NCBI GenBank assembly: GCA_038110535.1
Contig: JAYNJW010000001.1
Location: 1 to 64,000 of the forward strand
Origin: Chordibacter sp038110535
GTDB taxonomy: Bacteria > Verrucomicrobiota > Verrucomicrobiia > Opitutales > Seribacteraceae
DNA: 64,000 nucleotides
Direction of reading: 5' to 3'
The notes beneath the pieces were generated by a model. That model saw only the letters and a list, made by a program, of their open reading frames with translations, had not been told where the DNA came from and searched no databases. Made by a program: the position numbers and the translations under genes. The first letter of the stretch is position 1, and the number at the start of each line of letters is the position of its first letter. Of this stretch, positions 27,210 through 35,994 are shown one piece after another.

Positions 27210-28700
27210 CTAAAACGGAAGAATGCGCTGCACATCGAAAAAGGTGACGTAGAGCATGAAAGAGAAAAGAAGGGCGACGAAGAGAATTTGTGCTCTTTCG
27301 AGAAAGGCAAGCGGTAAGGGTTCGCCCCGTAATTTCTCAACAGTTGCAAAGAGCATATGCCCACCATCGAGAACGGGTATGGGTAAGAGGTTGAGAATGG
27401 CCAGGTTAACATTGATGAAAACGACAAACCAAAGCAGTTTTTTGAAGCCAATTTTTGCAAAAACACTCAGGTGATTGACGATCCCAACAGGACCGCTCAT
27501 GTTCCGGAGTTTAACATCAGAGCCAGGGCTTACCAATCCACTTAAGGTAAGGTACATATCCTTTACTCTGCTGTAGATCAGCTTGAGCGGGTTGGGGTAG
27601 GTAGTGACAATTTTGAAGTCTGGACGGAAACCGATCATTTTGCGGATGGCCGGAACACCTGCCACTAAAATTTCCTTTTCCACCGGGATCATTTCAAAAG
27701 TCCTTTTGGAACCACGTTCGCCTCCCTGGCGAACGGTCAAGGAAACACTTTGGTTGCGCTCGACTTTTTCCAGTTGGTCAACGAGTTGGGAAAAGGAATG
27801 AATGGTTTGGCCATTAAGGGCAATGGGTTGATCACCAACCTGTAAGCCCGCTTGGACGGCAGGCATATCTGGTGAGAGTTCACCAATAAAGAAGGTTTCT
27901 TTGGGGCCAATGCCAATCACCCTGATTTCTTCGGGACCCCAGACTTCAGGGAATAGCTCAATTTTCATTTCTTCAGTATTTCGCAGAATGGTCAGATTGA
28001 GAAGTCTTCGGCCCTGTGCGGTTTGTTGTTTACCAGTAATAATCCGGTTTTGGATATCCATGAAATCATCGACCGGTGAACCATCAACTGCCAAAATCTC
28101 ATCACCCGCCAAAAGGCCTGCTTTCTTGGCCGGAGAAGTGACTTCCTCACCCTCCTCAACCAATGGATTCCATCGTTCCACAGTATCTGCAACAAAGCCG
28201 ATTTTTGTGGTCAGTTGGGCGTCGCTTACATCATAGCCGAAAAACCACAATACTGCGGATAAAACGAAAGCGAGTAGGACATTAAATACTGCACCCATCA
28301 CAGAAACGATCATTTTGTCAGCATAAGTGATCTTGGGCAGAGGATCTTCCTCAATTGTCTCGTTTTCCTCTTCTTCCTCATCAAAGTCATCCCAAGCGGA
28401 TTTGTTATTTTCGGGACGATCTAAATTCTTATCTTCTTTGTTTTCGTTTCCCTCCAGTCTGCCCATATCAGAGAGTTGAGGCAGGGCAACATAGCCTCCA
28501 AAGGGAATGGCGGAGAGTCGATACTCCACACCATTACGGGTCCATCCAAGCAATTTCGGTCCAAATCCGATGGAGAAACGGGTGATGATTAAGCCCCGTT
28601 GACGAGCTGCCAAGAAATGACCCAGTTCATGGATGAAGATGGTAAATCCGAGTGCAAACAGGGCGACAAACAAAAAAGCTATGTCGTAGAGCATGGTCAT
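27210..28700 (-). CDS. rseP: RseP-type site-2 intramembrane zinc metalloprotease with two PDZ domains
   Basis: The 496-residue membrane protease has the HExxH active site in IHELGHFLAARQRG (residues ~23-36) and the third ligand in NLLPIPVLDGGH near the C-terminus. Two PDZ-like domains lie between (around residues 195-265 and 285-345). An unusual acidic insertion (about residues 78-120, DDFDEEEEENETIEED) precedes the second membrane segment. RseP cleaves membrane anti-sigma factors and residual signal peptides. Here it sits between dxr and ispG, the common bacterial uppS-cdsA-dxr-rseP order. Confidence 0.93.
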   Translation of the reverse strand: MTMLYDIAFLFVALFALGFTIFIHELGHFLAARQRGLIITRFSIGFGPKLLGWTRNGVEYRLSAIPFGGYVALPQLSDMGRLEGNENKEDKNLDRPENNKSAWDDFDEEEEENETIEEDPLPKITYADKMIVSVMGAVFNVLLAFVLSAVLWFFGYDVSDAQLTTKIGFVADTVERWNPLVEEGEEVTSPAKKAGLLAGDEILAVDGSPVDDFMDIQNRIITGKQQTAQGRRLLNLTILRNTEEMKIELFPEVWGPEEIRVIGIGPKETFFIGELSPDMPAVQAGLQVGDQPIALNGQTIHSFSQLVDQLEKVERNQSVSLTVRQGGERGSKRTFEMIPVEKEILVAGVPAIRKMIGFRPDFKIVTTYPNPLKLIYSRVKDMYLTLSGLVSPGSDVKLRNMSGPVGIVNHLSVFAKIGFKKLLWFVVFINVNLAILNLLPIPVLDGGHMLFATVEKLRGEPLPLAFLERAQILFVALLFSFMLYVTFFDVQRILPF

Positions 28701-28725
28701 GACAGTAAATCTAAATTAATGGGGC

Positions 28726-29892
28726 TTAAGCAACCCGTGCAATCTCGTGCTCGGCTAAAGAGCGTGCTTCCTGATCAAGAAAAAGCAGGTCGTTGAGGTT
28801 GTGATAAGAGCGATGGTTAAAAAGATTCAATGTATTATCAATAATGTTGGAAATGTCACCAAAGCCAATTCGATTCGCAAGGAATGCTTCCACCGCCAGT
28901 TCATTGGCAGCATTAAAAACCAAGGGAGCCGAGCTACCGCTATGGAGGGCCTCAGTTGCTAGCTTGAGGCAAGGATAGCGCTTCAGATCGGGTGGCGAAA
29001 AACAAAGATCAAAGCTTGCGGAGAAATCAATACCCTCTTCCACTCCTGGGTAGCGTTCCGGGAAAAGAAGGGCATTTTGTAGGGCAAAGGTCATCGAAGG
29101 CGGAGACATTTGGGCAAAACTGCACCCATCTTTGAATTGAACGATTGCATGAACAATACTGGGCGGATGGATCAAAACATGGAGTTTTTCCGGTGATAAG
29201 TCAAAGAGCCACTTTGCTTCAATTAATTCGAGACCTTTGTTTGCCATGGTTGCCGAGTCCACAGTGATTTTTGGTCCCATGTCCCAATTGGGATGGTGTA
29301 AGGCTTGCTTGGGTGTCGCCTTCGCTAAATCTTCGATTGGCCAGTCCCGAAAAGGTCCACCTGACGCGGTAAGGGCTAAGGAATCCAAAGATTTTTCTGG
29401 TTGTCCATGAAGGCATTGAAAAACCGCATTGTGCTCGCTGTCCGCGGGGAAAATACGAGCTCCCTTCCGTTGAGCAGTCTCCATCACCAGTTCACCACCA
29501 ACAACAAGGGATTCTTTATTCGCAAGAACCACATCTTTCCCTGCTTCAAGTGCAGCAAGGGTGGGGGCAAGACCGGCTGCCCCGACGACTGCGACCAAAA
29601 CCAAGTCTGCTTCATCGCATGCAGCAAGTTCTAGGAGAGACTGCTCACCGGTGTAAAATTTAGAGCCTGGCGGAAGGACGAGATCCGTGGCCGGTTTATG
29701 GTGTAGGTGAACTTTTTGAACTCCGAACTCACAGGCTATGGAAGCAAGCTTTTCCCCATTTTGAAATGCAGAAATTCCGATGAGTTCGAGTTTGTCTGAA
29801 TGCTTGCGGATTACCCGCAAGGAACTTTCCCCAATCGATCCGGTTGCCCCTAATAAGACGAGTTTCTTCGGAAAACTCATGGATGGAGCCAC
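28726..29892 (-). CDS. dxr: 1-deoxy-D-xylulose 5-phosphate reductoisomerase
   Basis: The 388-residue enzyme catalyses the second step of the MEP pathway, producing MEP with NADPH. The N-terminal LLGATGSIGESSLRVI is the dinucleotide-binding loop. LANKESLVVGG and ALTASGGPFRDW, with the metal ligands in FPADSEHNAVFQCL, are also present. The start overlaps the end of cdsA by 16 bases. Confidence 0.95.
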   Translation of the reverse strand: MAPSMSFPKKLVLLGATGSIGESSLRVIRKHSDKLELIGISAFQNGEKLASIACEFGVQKVHLHHKPATDLVLPPGSKFYTGEQSLLELAACDEADLVLVAVVGAAGLAPTLAALEAGKDVVLANKESLVVGGELVMETAQRKGARIFPADSEHNAVFQCLHGQPEKSLDSLALTASGGPFRDWPIEDLAKATPKQALHHPNWDMGPKITVDSATMANKGLELIEAKWLFDLSPEKLHVLIHPPSIVHAIVQFKDGCSFAQMSPPSMTFALQNALLFPERYPGVEEGIDFSASFDLCFSPPDLKRYPCLKLATEALHSGSSAPLVFNAANELAVEAFLANRIGFGDISNIIDNTLNLFNHRSYHNLNDLLFLDQEARSLAEHEIARVA

Positions 29893-30737
29893 AAAACGAT
29901 GAAATATCCAGTTGGGGCAGACAGAATTAAACTGTCAGTTAAGTCTAGTAATCCACCGATCCCGGGGATGGATCCGCCGGAATCTTTCATGCCTGCAAGA
30001 CGTTTTAGCACAGAAGCAATTAAATCTCCAATCACCGAAACAATGGCAATGATCAAACCCCACCATGCTCCCTGCGACGGCTCAAATGCCCATGTTCCAA
30101 AATCAAAGAAATGGGCAAAATGATCATTTGCCAGCCAAGGAATCAATGCACCAATACCGGCAGATGCAGCCAGTCCTCCGAGCAATCCTTCCACTGTTTT
30201 TCCCGGACTTATGGATGGTGCCATCTTGGTGCGCCCTATGGTCTTGCCTACTAGCAGTGCCCCGATATCACTGAACTTGGCAACCAGTACGATCCAAAGA
30301 CAGAAAAAGAGCCCAAATCCGATTGCTTCAGGATTTTCAGGGACATCAGTCAGTCGGAGTATACGCACGAAATAATGCAAAAGAAAGGTAACAAAGAGTA
30401 AGCCGAAAAAGGTAGGTAATAGTCTTTTCACATACAATCCACGCTGATCCTGTGGGAAAATCACACAGGCGGCGGAGGAAAAAAGAGCACCCACAGCTAG
30501 GGCATCGATTCCGGCACCAGGAAAATAAAAAGCAATTGGAATCATGCAGGCACCGGTGACCAAACCGGTTATGCGGTTGGCGGCATAGCCAATGCGGCCG
30601 AGTATGGTGTAAACCTCGAAAAGAGTAAGGGTGGCACAGAGGTTGAGGATCCACATCGCACCGGGTGCCTTCAATCCATATACGATGAATCCGAGCAATA
30701 CCCAGAGAGTGATGGTGGCTAAGGTTCTAACAATCAT
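29877..30737 (-). CDS. cdsA: Phosphatidate cytidylyltransferase
   Basis: This 286-residue, multi-spanning membrane enzyme makes CDP-diacylglycerol from phosphatidate and CTP. The C-terminal signature reads SVIGDLIASVLKRLAGMKDS followed by PGIGGLLDLTDSL. This matches the family pattern but has Ile in place of the His and Leu in place of the Arg found in E. coli-type PGHGGILDRIDS. It is translationally coupled to uppS (4-base overlap) and dxr. Confidence 0.92.
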   Translation of the reverse strand: MIVRTLATITLWVLLGFIVYGLKAPGAMWILNLCATLTLFEVYTILGRIGYAANRITGLVTGACMIPIAFYFPGAGIDALAVGALFSSAACVIFPQDQRGLYVKRLLPTFFGLLFVTFLLHYFVRILRLTDVPENPEAIGFGLFFCLWIVLVAKFSDIGALLVGKTIGRTKMAPSISPGKTVEGLLGGLAASAGIGALIPWLANDHFAHFFDFGTWAFEPSQGAWWGLIIAIVSVIGDLIASVLKRLAGMKDSGGSIPGIGGLLDLTDSLILSAPTGYFIVLWLHP

Positions 30738-31483
30738 GGGCAGTGGATAGGTTGATGAATTTGATCGCTCGTTTTTCCAAACCTGCGTTCCCGGCGGGCG
30801 TAGTTTGCAAGTGCCTCAATAAAGGCATCCCGGTCAAAGTCCGGCCAATGCAGGGAAGTAACAAAAATTTCCGCATAGGCGGCTTGAAGAAGTAGAAAGT
30901 TACTGAGACGAAATTCACCCGATGTGCGTATAATTAGGTCTGGGTCGGGAAGGTCCGCGGTTTCAAGATAAGGAAAAAATTCTTCCCAAGTTGGAACATT
31001 TGCTGGGTTTGGATGGTTCTGTGCGTACTTGGCGACTGCCTTTAGTATTTCCTGACGACTGCCATAATTGAGTGCCAAGGTCAGGTTCCAGGTCTCGTTT
31101 TCTTTGGTTTGTTCGATGGTTTCTTCCACAATTTTTCGGGCAAAATCCGGCAGGCCAGAAAGATCGCCAATGGCCCGAAGTCGAATTCCGTCCTTCATCA
31201 TAGAGCGGAGCTCTTTTTTGAGAAACTCCTCCAGTAATTTCATTAAGCCAGACTTTTCTTCTTTGGGTCTGCTTTGGTTTTCCGTACTGAAAGCAAAAAG
31301 GGTGATATAAGGAACCCCGACTTCTTTGGCTGTATCCACCACCGCTCGGACATTTTCTACTCCATTGCGGTGTCCAAATAATCGTGGCCTGTTCCGGGAT
31401 TTCGCCCAGCGACCATTCCCATCCATGATCAGGGCGACATGACGGGGCAGGTTATTTTTTTCTTCAGGCAAGAGGTTGAGCAT
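30734..31483 (-). CDS. uppS: Isoprenyl diphosphate synthase, undecaprenyl type
   Basis: The 249-residue cis-prenyltransferase makes the C55 lipid carrier for peptidoglycan. The catalytic Asp is in HVALIMDGNGRWAKSRNRPR; FGHRNGVENVRAVV, LFAFSTENQSRP and the C-terminal DLIIRTSGEFRLSNFLL region are all conserved. It is the first gene of the six-gene minus-strand run. Confidence 0.95.
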   Translation of the reverse strand: MLNLLPEEKNNLPRHVALIMDGNGRWAKSRNRPRLFGHRNGVENVRAVVDTAKEVGVPYITLFAFSTENQSRPKEEKSGLMKLLEEFLKKELRSMMKDGIRLRAIGDLSGLPDFARKIVEETIEQTKENETWNLTLALNYGSRQEILKAVAKYAQNHPNPANVPTWEEFFPYLETADLPDPDLIIRTSGEFRLSNFLLLQAAYAEIFVTSLHWPDFDRDAFIEALANYARRERRFGKTSDQIHQPIHCP

Positions 31484-31563
31484 AGTCTATTTGATACATC
31501 TTTATCTCAACGGCTAAGGGACCGATTGACAACGAGGAAAGCATGGGATAGCAAATTTAGAGG

Positions 31564-31854
31564 ATGTTTTTACCCCTTGATGCACAGGAAATGAACCATT
31601 CACTTGCAAAGTTACCAGGCTGGGAATGGAGTGAGGATAAATTAAAAAAGACTTTTCTGTTCTCTGGCTTCAGGGAAGCGATGGGATTTATTCTGCGAAT
31701 TTCTTATGAAGCAGAGGCCGCGGATCACCACCCTGAAATTTTCAACTGCTATAATCGGGTGGAGATTGGACTCAATACGCACGATGCCGGAGGCAAAGTC
31801 ACGCACAAAGATATCGAGCTTGCCCAAGTGATTGAAAAAATTTTGGCTACCTAG
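31564..31854 (+). CDS. phhB: Pterin-4a-carbinolamine dehydratase (DCoH/PhhB)
   Basis: This 96-residue protein carries the active-site motif EAADHHPEIFNCYNRVEIGL, in which the paired His residues are catalytic, followed by LNTHDAGGKVTHKDIELA. It recycles tetrahydrobiopterin or acts in related pterin chemistry. Length is exactly that of the family. Its stop lies one base from the end of the convergent sulfatase gene. No aromatic amino acid hydroxylase is nearby. Confidence 0.92.
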   Translation: MFLPLDAQEMNHSLAKLPGWEWSEDKLKKTFLFSGFREAMGFILRISYEAEAADHHPEIFNCYNRVEIGLNTHDAGGKVTHKDIELAQVIEKILAT

Positions 31855-31855
31855 T

Positions 31856-33361
31856 TTAGTAAAGTTTTTTGATTTTTTCGGGCAGAGGACGGGCATCTTC
31901 TGGTACTTGGTATTCTTTTCTTAACCGGGAAAGTTCCCTTTTCATTTCTGCAGTAATCTCCTTGTAATCAGGTTCGCCATAAACGGATTTTAATTCGTGG
32001 GGGTCTTTTTCGAGATCGTACAATTCCCAGCCGTCGATCATGTAAAAATGGATCAGTTTGTAGCGATGATTACGAACGCCATAGTGCCGGCGGACATTGT
32101 GGTATCCAGGGAACTCATAGTAGTGATAATAGAGCGACTCCCTCCAGTCCTTTGGGGTTTCTCCTTTGAGCAAAGGAACAAGAGATATTCCCTGCATATC
32201 CTTGGGCTGTTTGGCTCCACAGATTTCAAGAAAGGTCTGAGCATAGTCGAGGTTTTGTACGAGATCCATATTGACGCTGCCCGCTGGGATGGTTCCGGGC
32301 CAGCGGACCAAGAGCGGAGTGCGGAAGGATTCCTCATACATCCAGCGCTTATCATACCAACCATGTTCTCCTAAGTACCAACCCTGGTCGGAGGAATAGA
32401 CAACTACAGTATCATCTGCTAATCCACTTTTCTCCAGATAGTCGAGTAATCGGCCGATATTTTCATCTACCGAATCAATGCATCGAAGATAGTCTTTTGC
32501 ATAACGCTGATACTTCCATTTTAAAAGATCATCCTCTTTTAAGTTTGCCTGGCGGAATGCTTTGTTTTTGGGCTCATAGGCGGCATTCCAAACTTTCTCT
32601 TGCTCATCATTTAATTCTCTCGGGGGAGTTAATTTGAAATCCCAGTCATCACGCATATGTCGATCAATCGTCATGGTCTGAGAGGAAGCGGGAGATAATC
32701 TATTTTGATAATCATCCCTTAGTGTTGCCGGCTCCGGGATATCTTGATCATCGTATTTTCTCATGTATTTGGGAGCAGGTAACCAGTTGCGATGGGGAGC
32801 CTTGTGCCACGAACAAAGGAAAAAAGGCTTTTCTTTGTCACGCTCGTTCTTGAGCCAATCCAAGGTGCGGTCCGTAATGATATCGGTGGTATATCCAGTG
32901 ATGTTTTTATTTCCATCGGGGGTAAGAAAAAGTGGATTGTAGTAAGGGCCTTGACCACGAAGCACTTCCCAAAAATCAAATCCAGTGGGACTGCTTTTTA
33001 AATGCCACTTTCCAAAGAGAGCAGTTTGATAACCGGCTTTTTGCAAGAGTTTGGGAAAAGTTTGCTGAGACCCGTTAAAGGTCTCCCCGTTGGTTAATTG
33101 TCCATTTAAATGACTGTGCTTACCGGTGAGGACGACTGCCCGGCTAGGGGCACAGATCGAGTTGGTGACAAAGGCACGATCAAACCGCATCCCTTCGTTT
33201 GCCAAGCGGTCAAGGTTTGGGGTCTTGTTCCGGTTGGAACCGTAGGCAGAAATTGCCTGATAGGCATGATCATCGGAGAAAATGAAAAGGATATTGGGTC
33301 TCTTGGCAGAAACATGATAGCTGATCAAAAGGATGGGCAAAAAGTAAATTAAAGGTTTCAT
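31856..33361 (-). CDS. Type I sulfatase, exported
   Basis: The protein has about 501 residues from ATG 33361, where a signal peptide begins (MKPLIYFLPILLISYHVSA). The metal-binding ILFIFSDDHAYQAISAYGS and the formylglycine site CAPSRAVVLTGKH (Cys-type, C-x-P-S-R) are clear. SSDQGWYLGEHGWYDKRWMYEES carries the later catalytic residues. A DUF4976-like C-terminal region follows. It hydrolyses sulfate esters, probably of algal or animal polysaccharides. The maturation enzyme is not in the window. Confidence 0.92.
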   Translation of the reverse strand: MKPLIYFLPILLISYHVSAKRPNILFIFSDDHAYQAISAYGSNRNKTPNLDRLANEGMRFDRAFVTNSICAPSRAVVLTGKHSHLNGQLTNGETFNGSQQTFPKLLQKAGYQTALFGKWHLKSSPTGFDFWEVLRGQGPYYNPLFLTPDGNKNITGYTTDIITDRTLDWLKNERDKEKPFFLCSWHKAPHRNWLPAPKYMRKYDDQDIPEPATLRDDYQNRLSPASSQTMTIDRHMRDDWDFKLTPPRELNDEQEKVWNAAYEPKNKAFRQANLKEDDLLKWKYQRYAKDYLRCIDSVDENIGRLLDYLEKSGLADDTVVVYSSDQGWYLGEHGWYDKRWMYEESFRTPLLVRWPGTIPAGSVNMDLVQNLDYAQTFLEICGAKQPKDMQGISLVPLLKGETPKDWRESLYYHYYEFPGYHNVRRHYGVRNHRYKLIHFYMIDGWELYDLEKDPHELKSVYGEPDYKEITAEMKRELSRLRKEYQVPEDARPLPEKIKKLY

Positions 33362-33463
33362 TTCTCGACATTCATTGCTTTTGCTTTCTTCATCAATCAC
33401 AAATCAATGATAAATGAATAAAAGGATTACAGGTCGTGGGTAAGGAATGTTTGTGGCATAATC

Positions 33464-34867
33464 ATGATTTGCCAGAAAGATAGATTTGGCAGAATCGTTC
33501 CCTTGTTAGTTGCCCAGACCATTGGGGCATTCAATGACAACGCAGTCAAAGCGTTCCTTCCTGTACTGGTAGCCTATCATTTCGGGAAAGAAAGTATGGA
33601 CCAGATCAACCAATGGGCTGCGTTGTTATTAATTCTTCCATTTATTTTGTTTGCTCCCCTGGCAGGATGGGTGTCCGACAGGTTCTCTAAGCGCAGGGTC
33701 ATTGGGGTCAGTCTGTTTTCCCAATTCATCGGACTTTCTGGAATTCTCGCGGGTATTTCTATGCAGTCACTACCCGTCTGTCTGGTTGGTTTTTTCCTGC
33801 TGTCCACCCAATCCACTTTTTTGTCTCCCGCAAAAAAAGGAATTCTTAAGGAAATTGTAGGTTATGAAAAACTGGGCAAGGCGGTGGGTTGGATGGAAAT
33901 GCTTTCGATTGTGGGTATTCTTGGAGGTGCCTTCACTGGTGCTGTTTTATTTGATCAATTTGTAATTGAGCGTGGTGGATGGGAGGCGGCTCAGCAGATT
34001 ATTCTCATTGTTCTGGTTTTGGCTCTTATGTCATGGTTGGTGAATTTGCCCACTCCTACGACTGGGGTTTTCAGCAACGATCCGTTTCGTCCTCATTTGT
34101 TTTTGAGTCATTTGCAAGATTTGAGTCATTTACTACTAAACCCCAGACTCCGGTGGGCTGCCTTGGGGGATGCCTGCTTCTGGTCGGTGGGTGGATTTTT
34201 TTATCTGGTTCTCGTGAGACTGTCCGGAGAAGTAACCGAGGGAAATATGGGGATGGGCAGTCTTTATGGTTATTGGTTTTTGTTGCTGGGAATCGGAATT
34301 ATGGCTGGGGCCTTGTTTGCTGGGTATCTTAACAAGGGAAGGGTGGAGATTGGGCTCAGTCCTCTCGGTCTGCTGGGCATGACTTTAAGTTTAGTTGGGG
34401 TTTATTATTTCCCACCTCTGGGAAGTAGGTTTGAAGCCTGCTGTGCAACCCTTGGTTTTTTTGGAGCACTCTTTTTTGTTCCGCTCAATGGATATTTGCA
34501 AAATCAGGCAGAGCCAAAGGAACGGGGGCAGATTTTGGCTGCTTCCAATTTACTAACCCAGTTGGCGGGAATGGTCCTAATCGGAGTGCATGCATGGCTT
34601 GTGAATAAGCTTGAGATTGGGGCAAAGGTCGAGATTTTGATTTTACTCTTTCCCCTTGGTCTCCTGGCTGTGCTGGTCACAACTTTTTTGTTTGAGGACC
34701 TTCTCCGTTGTTTTTTTCACATGCTTCTCCGAATTTTTTATCGGATCAAAATAAAGGGAATGTCGAATTTCCCCGAACAAGGAGGAGCATTGATTGTCAG
34801 CAATCATTTATCCTATGCGGTCCAGTTTTTATTGGAGCTGCATTTCCTAGAAAAGTCAGGTACCTAG
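33464..34867 (+). CDS. MFS lysophospholipid transporter-like protein, N-terminal part of a frameshifted transporter-acyltransferase fusion
   Basis: The 467-residue frame has twelve hydrophobic segments of a major facilitator (IGAFNDNAVKAFLPVLV, GWVSDRFSKRR) like LplT. At about residue 445 it runs into the first half of a PlsC acyltransferase (EQGGALIVSNHLSY) and then terminates out of frame. The next frame continues this acyltransferase. The intact protein would be a single LplT/PlsC-type fusion of about 824 residues that flips lysophospholipid and re-acylates it. See the finding on the missing base. Confidence 0.85.
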   Translation: MICQKDRFGRIVPLLVAQTIGAFNDNAVKAFLPVLVAYHFGKESMDQINQWAALLLILPFILFAPLAGWVSDRFSKRRVIGVSLFSQFIGLSGILAGISMQSLPVCLVGFFLLSTQSTFLSPAKKGILKEIVGYEKLGKAVGWMEMLSIVGILGGAFTGAVLFDQFVIERGGWEAAQQIILIVLVLALMSWLVNLPTPTTGVFSNDPFRPHLFLSHLQDLSHLLLNPRLRWAALGDACFWSVGGFFYLVLVRLSGEVTEGNMGMGSLYGYWFLLLGIGIMAGALFAGYLNKGRVEIGLSPLGLLGMTLSLVGVYYFPPLGSRFEACCATLGFFGALFFVPLNGYLQNQAEPKERGQILAASNLLTQLAGMVLIGVHAWLVNKLEIGAKVEILILLFPLGLLAVLVTTFLFEDLLRCFFHMLLRIFYRIKIKGMSNFPEQGGALIVSNHLSYAVQFLLELHFLEKSGT

Positions 34868-35937
34868 CTCATGAGGAATTGTCGAAATCCAGGTTGATGA
34901 AAGCGATCTTCCGCTTAACGGATACCTTGACCGTTTCCTCGACCAATGCATTGGCATCCTTGAGACAATCAGTAACACGGATAACTGCAGGTATACCACT
35001 CTGTCTTTTCGCCGAGGGAGAGATTTCGAGAATAGGGATAACCTTGTCTTTTATGCGTGGTTCCATCCTGTTGGCTAAATCTGCGAGAGCCCCGATCATT
35101 CCCACTTTTTTGGATGGGGTTTGGGGGAGTGTATACAGCAACAAAAGGGGTTGTTTTTTTAAAAAATTACCTCAGTCTTTCCCCTATTGTATATCGGTGT
35201 ATGTGGGACCTCCCATTGATCCGGAGCGGGCGACACCAGAGTCCATTCGTCAGGCTGTGCTGGAGTTGGGGCGTGATGCTTTTGATCAAAGATTGGGAAG
35301 CACAAAGGAGATGTCTTCAAATTTGAGAAAGCGAATTTTTCAATCAAGTGAAGGGATTCTTTTTAAAAGTAAGGATGGGACAGAAATATCGAGAAGCCGA
35401 TTTTTACAAAATTTAGGTCATGCAAAAATAAATTTACCAAATCCTTTCCATGATTGGGCTGAGGGAGTTAGGGAGATGTTAAACCGAAAGGATGAATCCA
35501 CGATTTTTCCTTGGGTGAATTGGATGCGGATCAAGCAGACTAATTTGATCGACCATCCCAAACTCCTCATTTGCAGGGGAGAAAAAACATGGATCGATCA
35601 ATGGTTTCCTTGGTTTCCCTTACTTTCTGGTTTTGGTATCCAGCAAAATGATGACGGAACATGGGAGACGATGACCGATGATCCTCATTTGGTACCCCAT
35701 AAAGTGGAGGGGTTTGCCACTTTGCAAAATGGTTTAGTTGCCCTTCAGTTTCCTGATCAAATCGACGAGAATAATTGCCAGCAAGGAAGCAGGCCTGGGA
35801 CATGGGGAAGGATGCTGCCGGGATATTCCTACACCCAAAACGGGGAAGAGTTTGTTTTACATGGGCTGAACCAATCAGAAATTCTCCCTCAAATTTCATT
35901 GGATGAAGATGGGTTCCTTCTAAAAACAGGAAATTAG
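34708..35937 (+). CDS. 1-acyl-glycerol-3-phosphate acyltransferase-like region, C-terminal part of the frameshifted fusion
   Basis: Real coding in this frame starts near 34821; the first ~38 residues are out-of-frame translation of the transporter end. It continues the PlsC domain with FIGAAFPRKVRYLAHEEL, LCLFAEGEISRIG (the FPEG-type motif) and VGPPIDPER. After the acyltransferase (about residue 200) there are ~200 residues without a recognised domain and without the TSGTTG-type motif of an acyl-ACP synthetase. The gene is either disrupted in this strain or misassembled by one base. Confidence 0.7.
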   Translation: MFFSHASPNFLSDQNKGNVEFPRTRRSIDCQQSFILCGPVFIGAAFPRKVRYLAHEELSKSRLMKAIFRLTDTLTVSSTNALASLRQSVTRITAGIPLCLFAEGEISRIGITLSFMRGSILLAKSARAPIIPTFLDGVWGSVYSNKRGCFFKKLPQSFPYCISVYVGPPIDPERATPESIRQAVLELGRDAFDQRLGSTKEMSSNLRKRIFQSSEGILFKSKDGTEISRSRFLQNLGHAKINLPNPFHDWAEGVREMLNRKDESTIFPWVNWMRIKQTNLIDHPKLLICRGEKTWIDQWFPWFPLLSGFGIQQNDDGTWETMTDDPHLVPHKVEGFATLQNGLVALQFPDQIDENNCQQGSRPGTWGRMLPGYSYTQNGEEFVLHGLNQSEILPQISLDEDGFLLKTGN

Positions 35938-35994
35938 TTCCAAGCTTTTCCTGAGTAAATACATGTGATATGATGATGATTTTATTTCCACTTC

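Noticed and set aside
34800..34870. Programmed -1 ribosomal frameshift in the transporter-acyltransferase gene
   Set aside because: The run GTTTTTA is not a canonical slippery heptamer in the right phase, and a slip there would lose the catalytic Asp that a one-base insertion restores.
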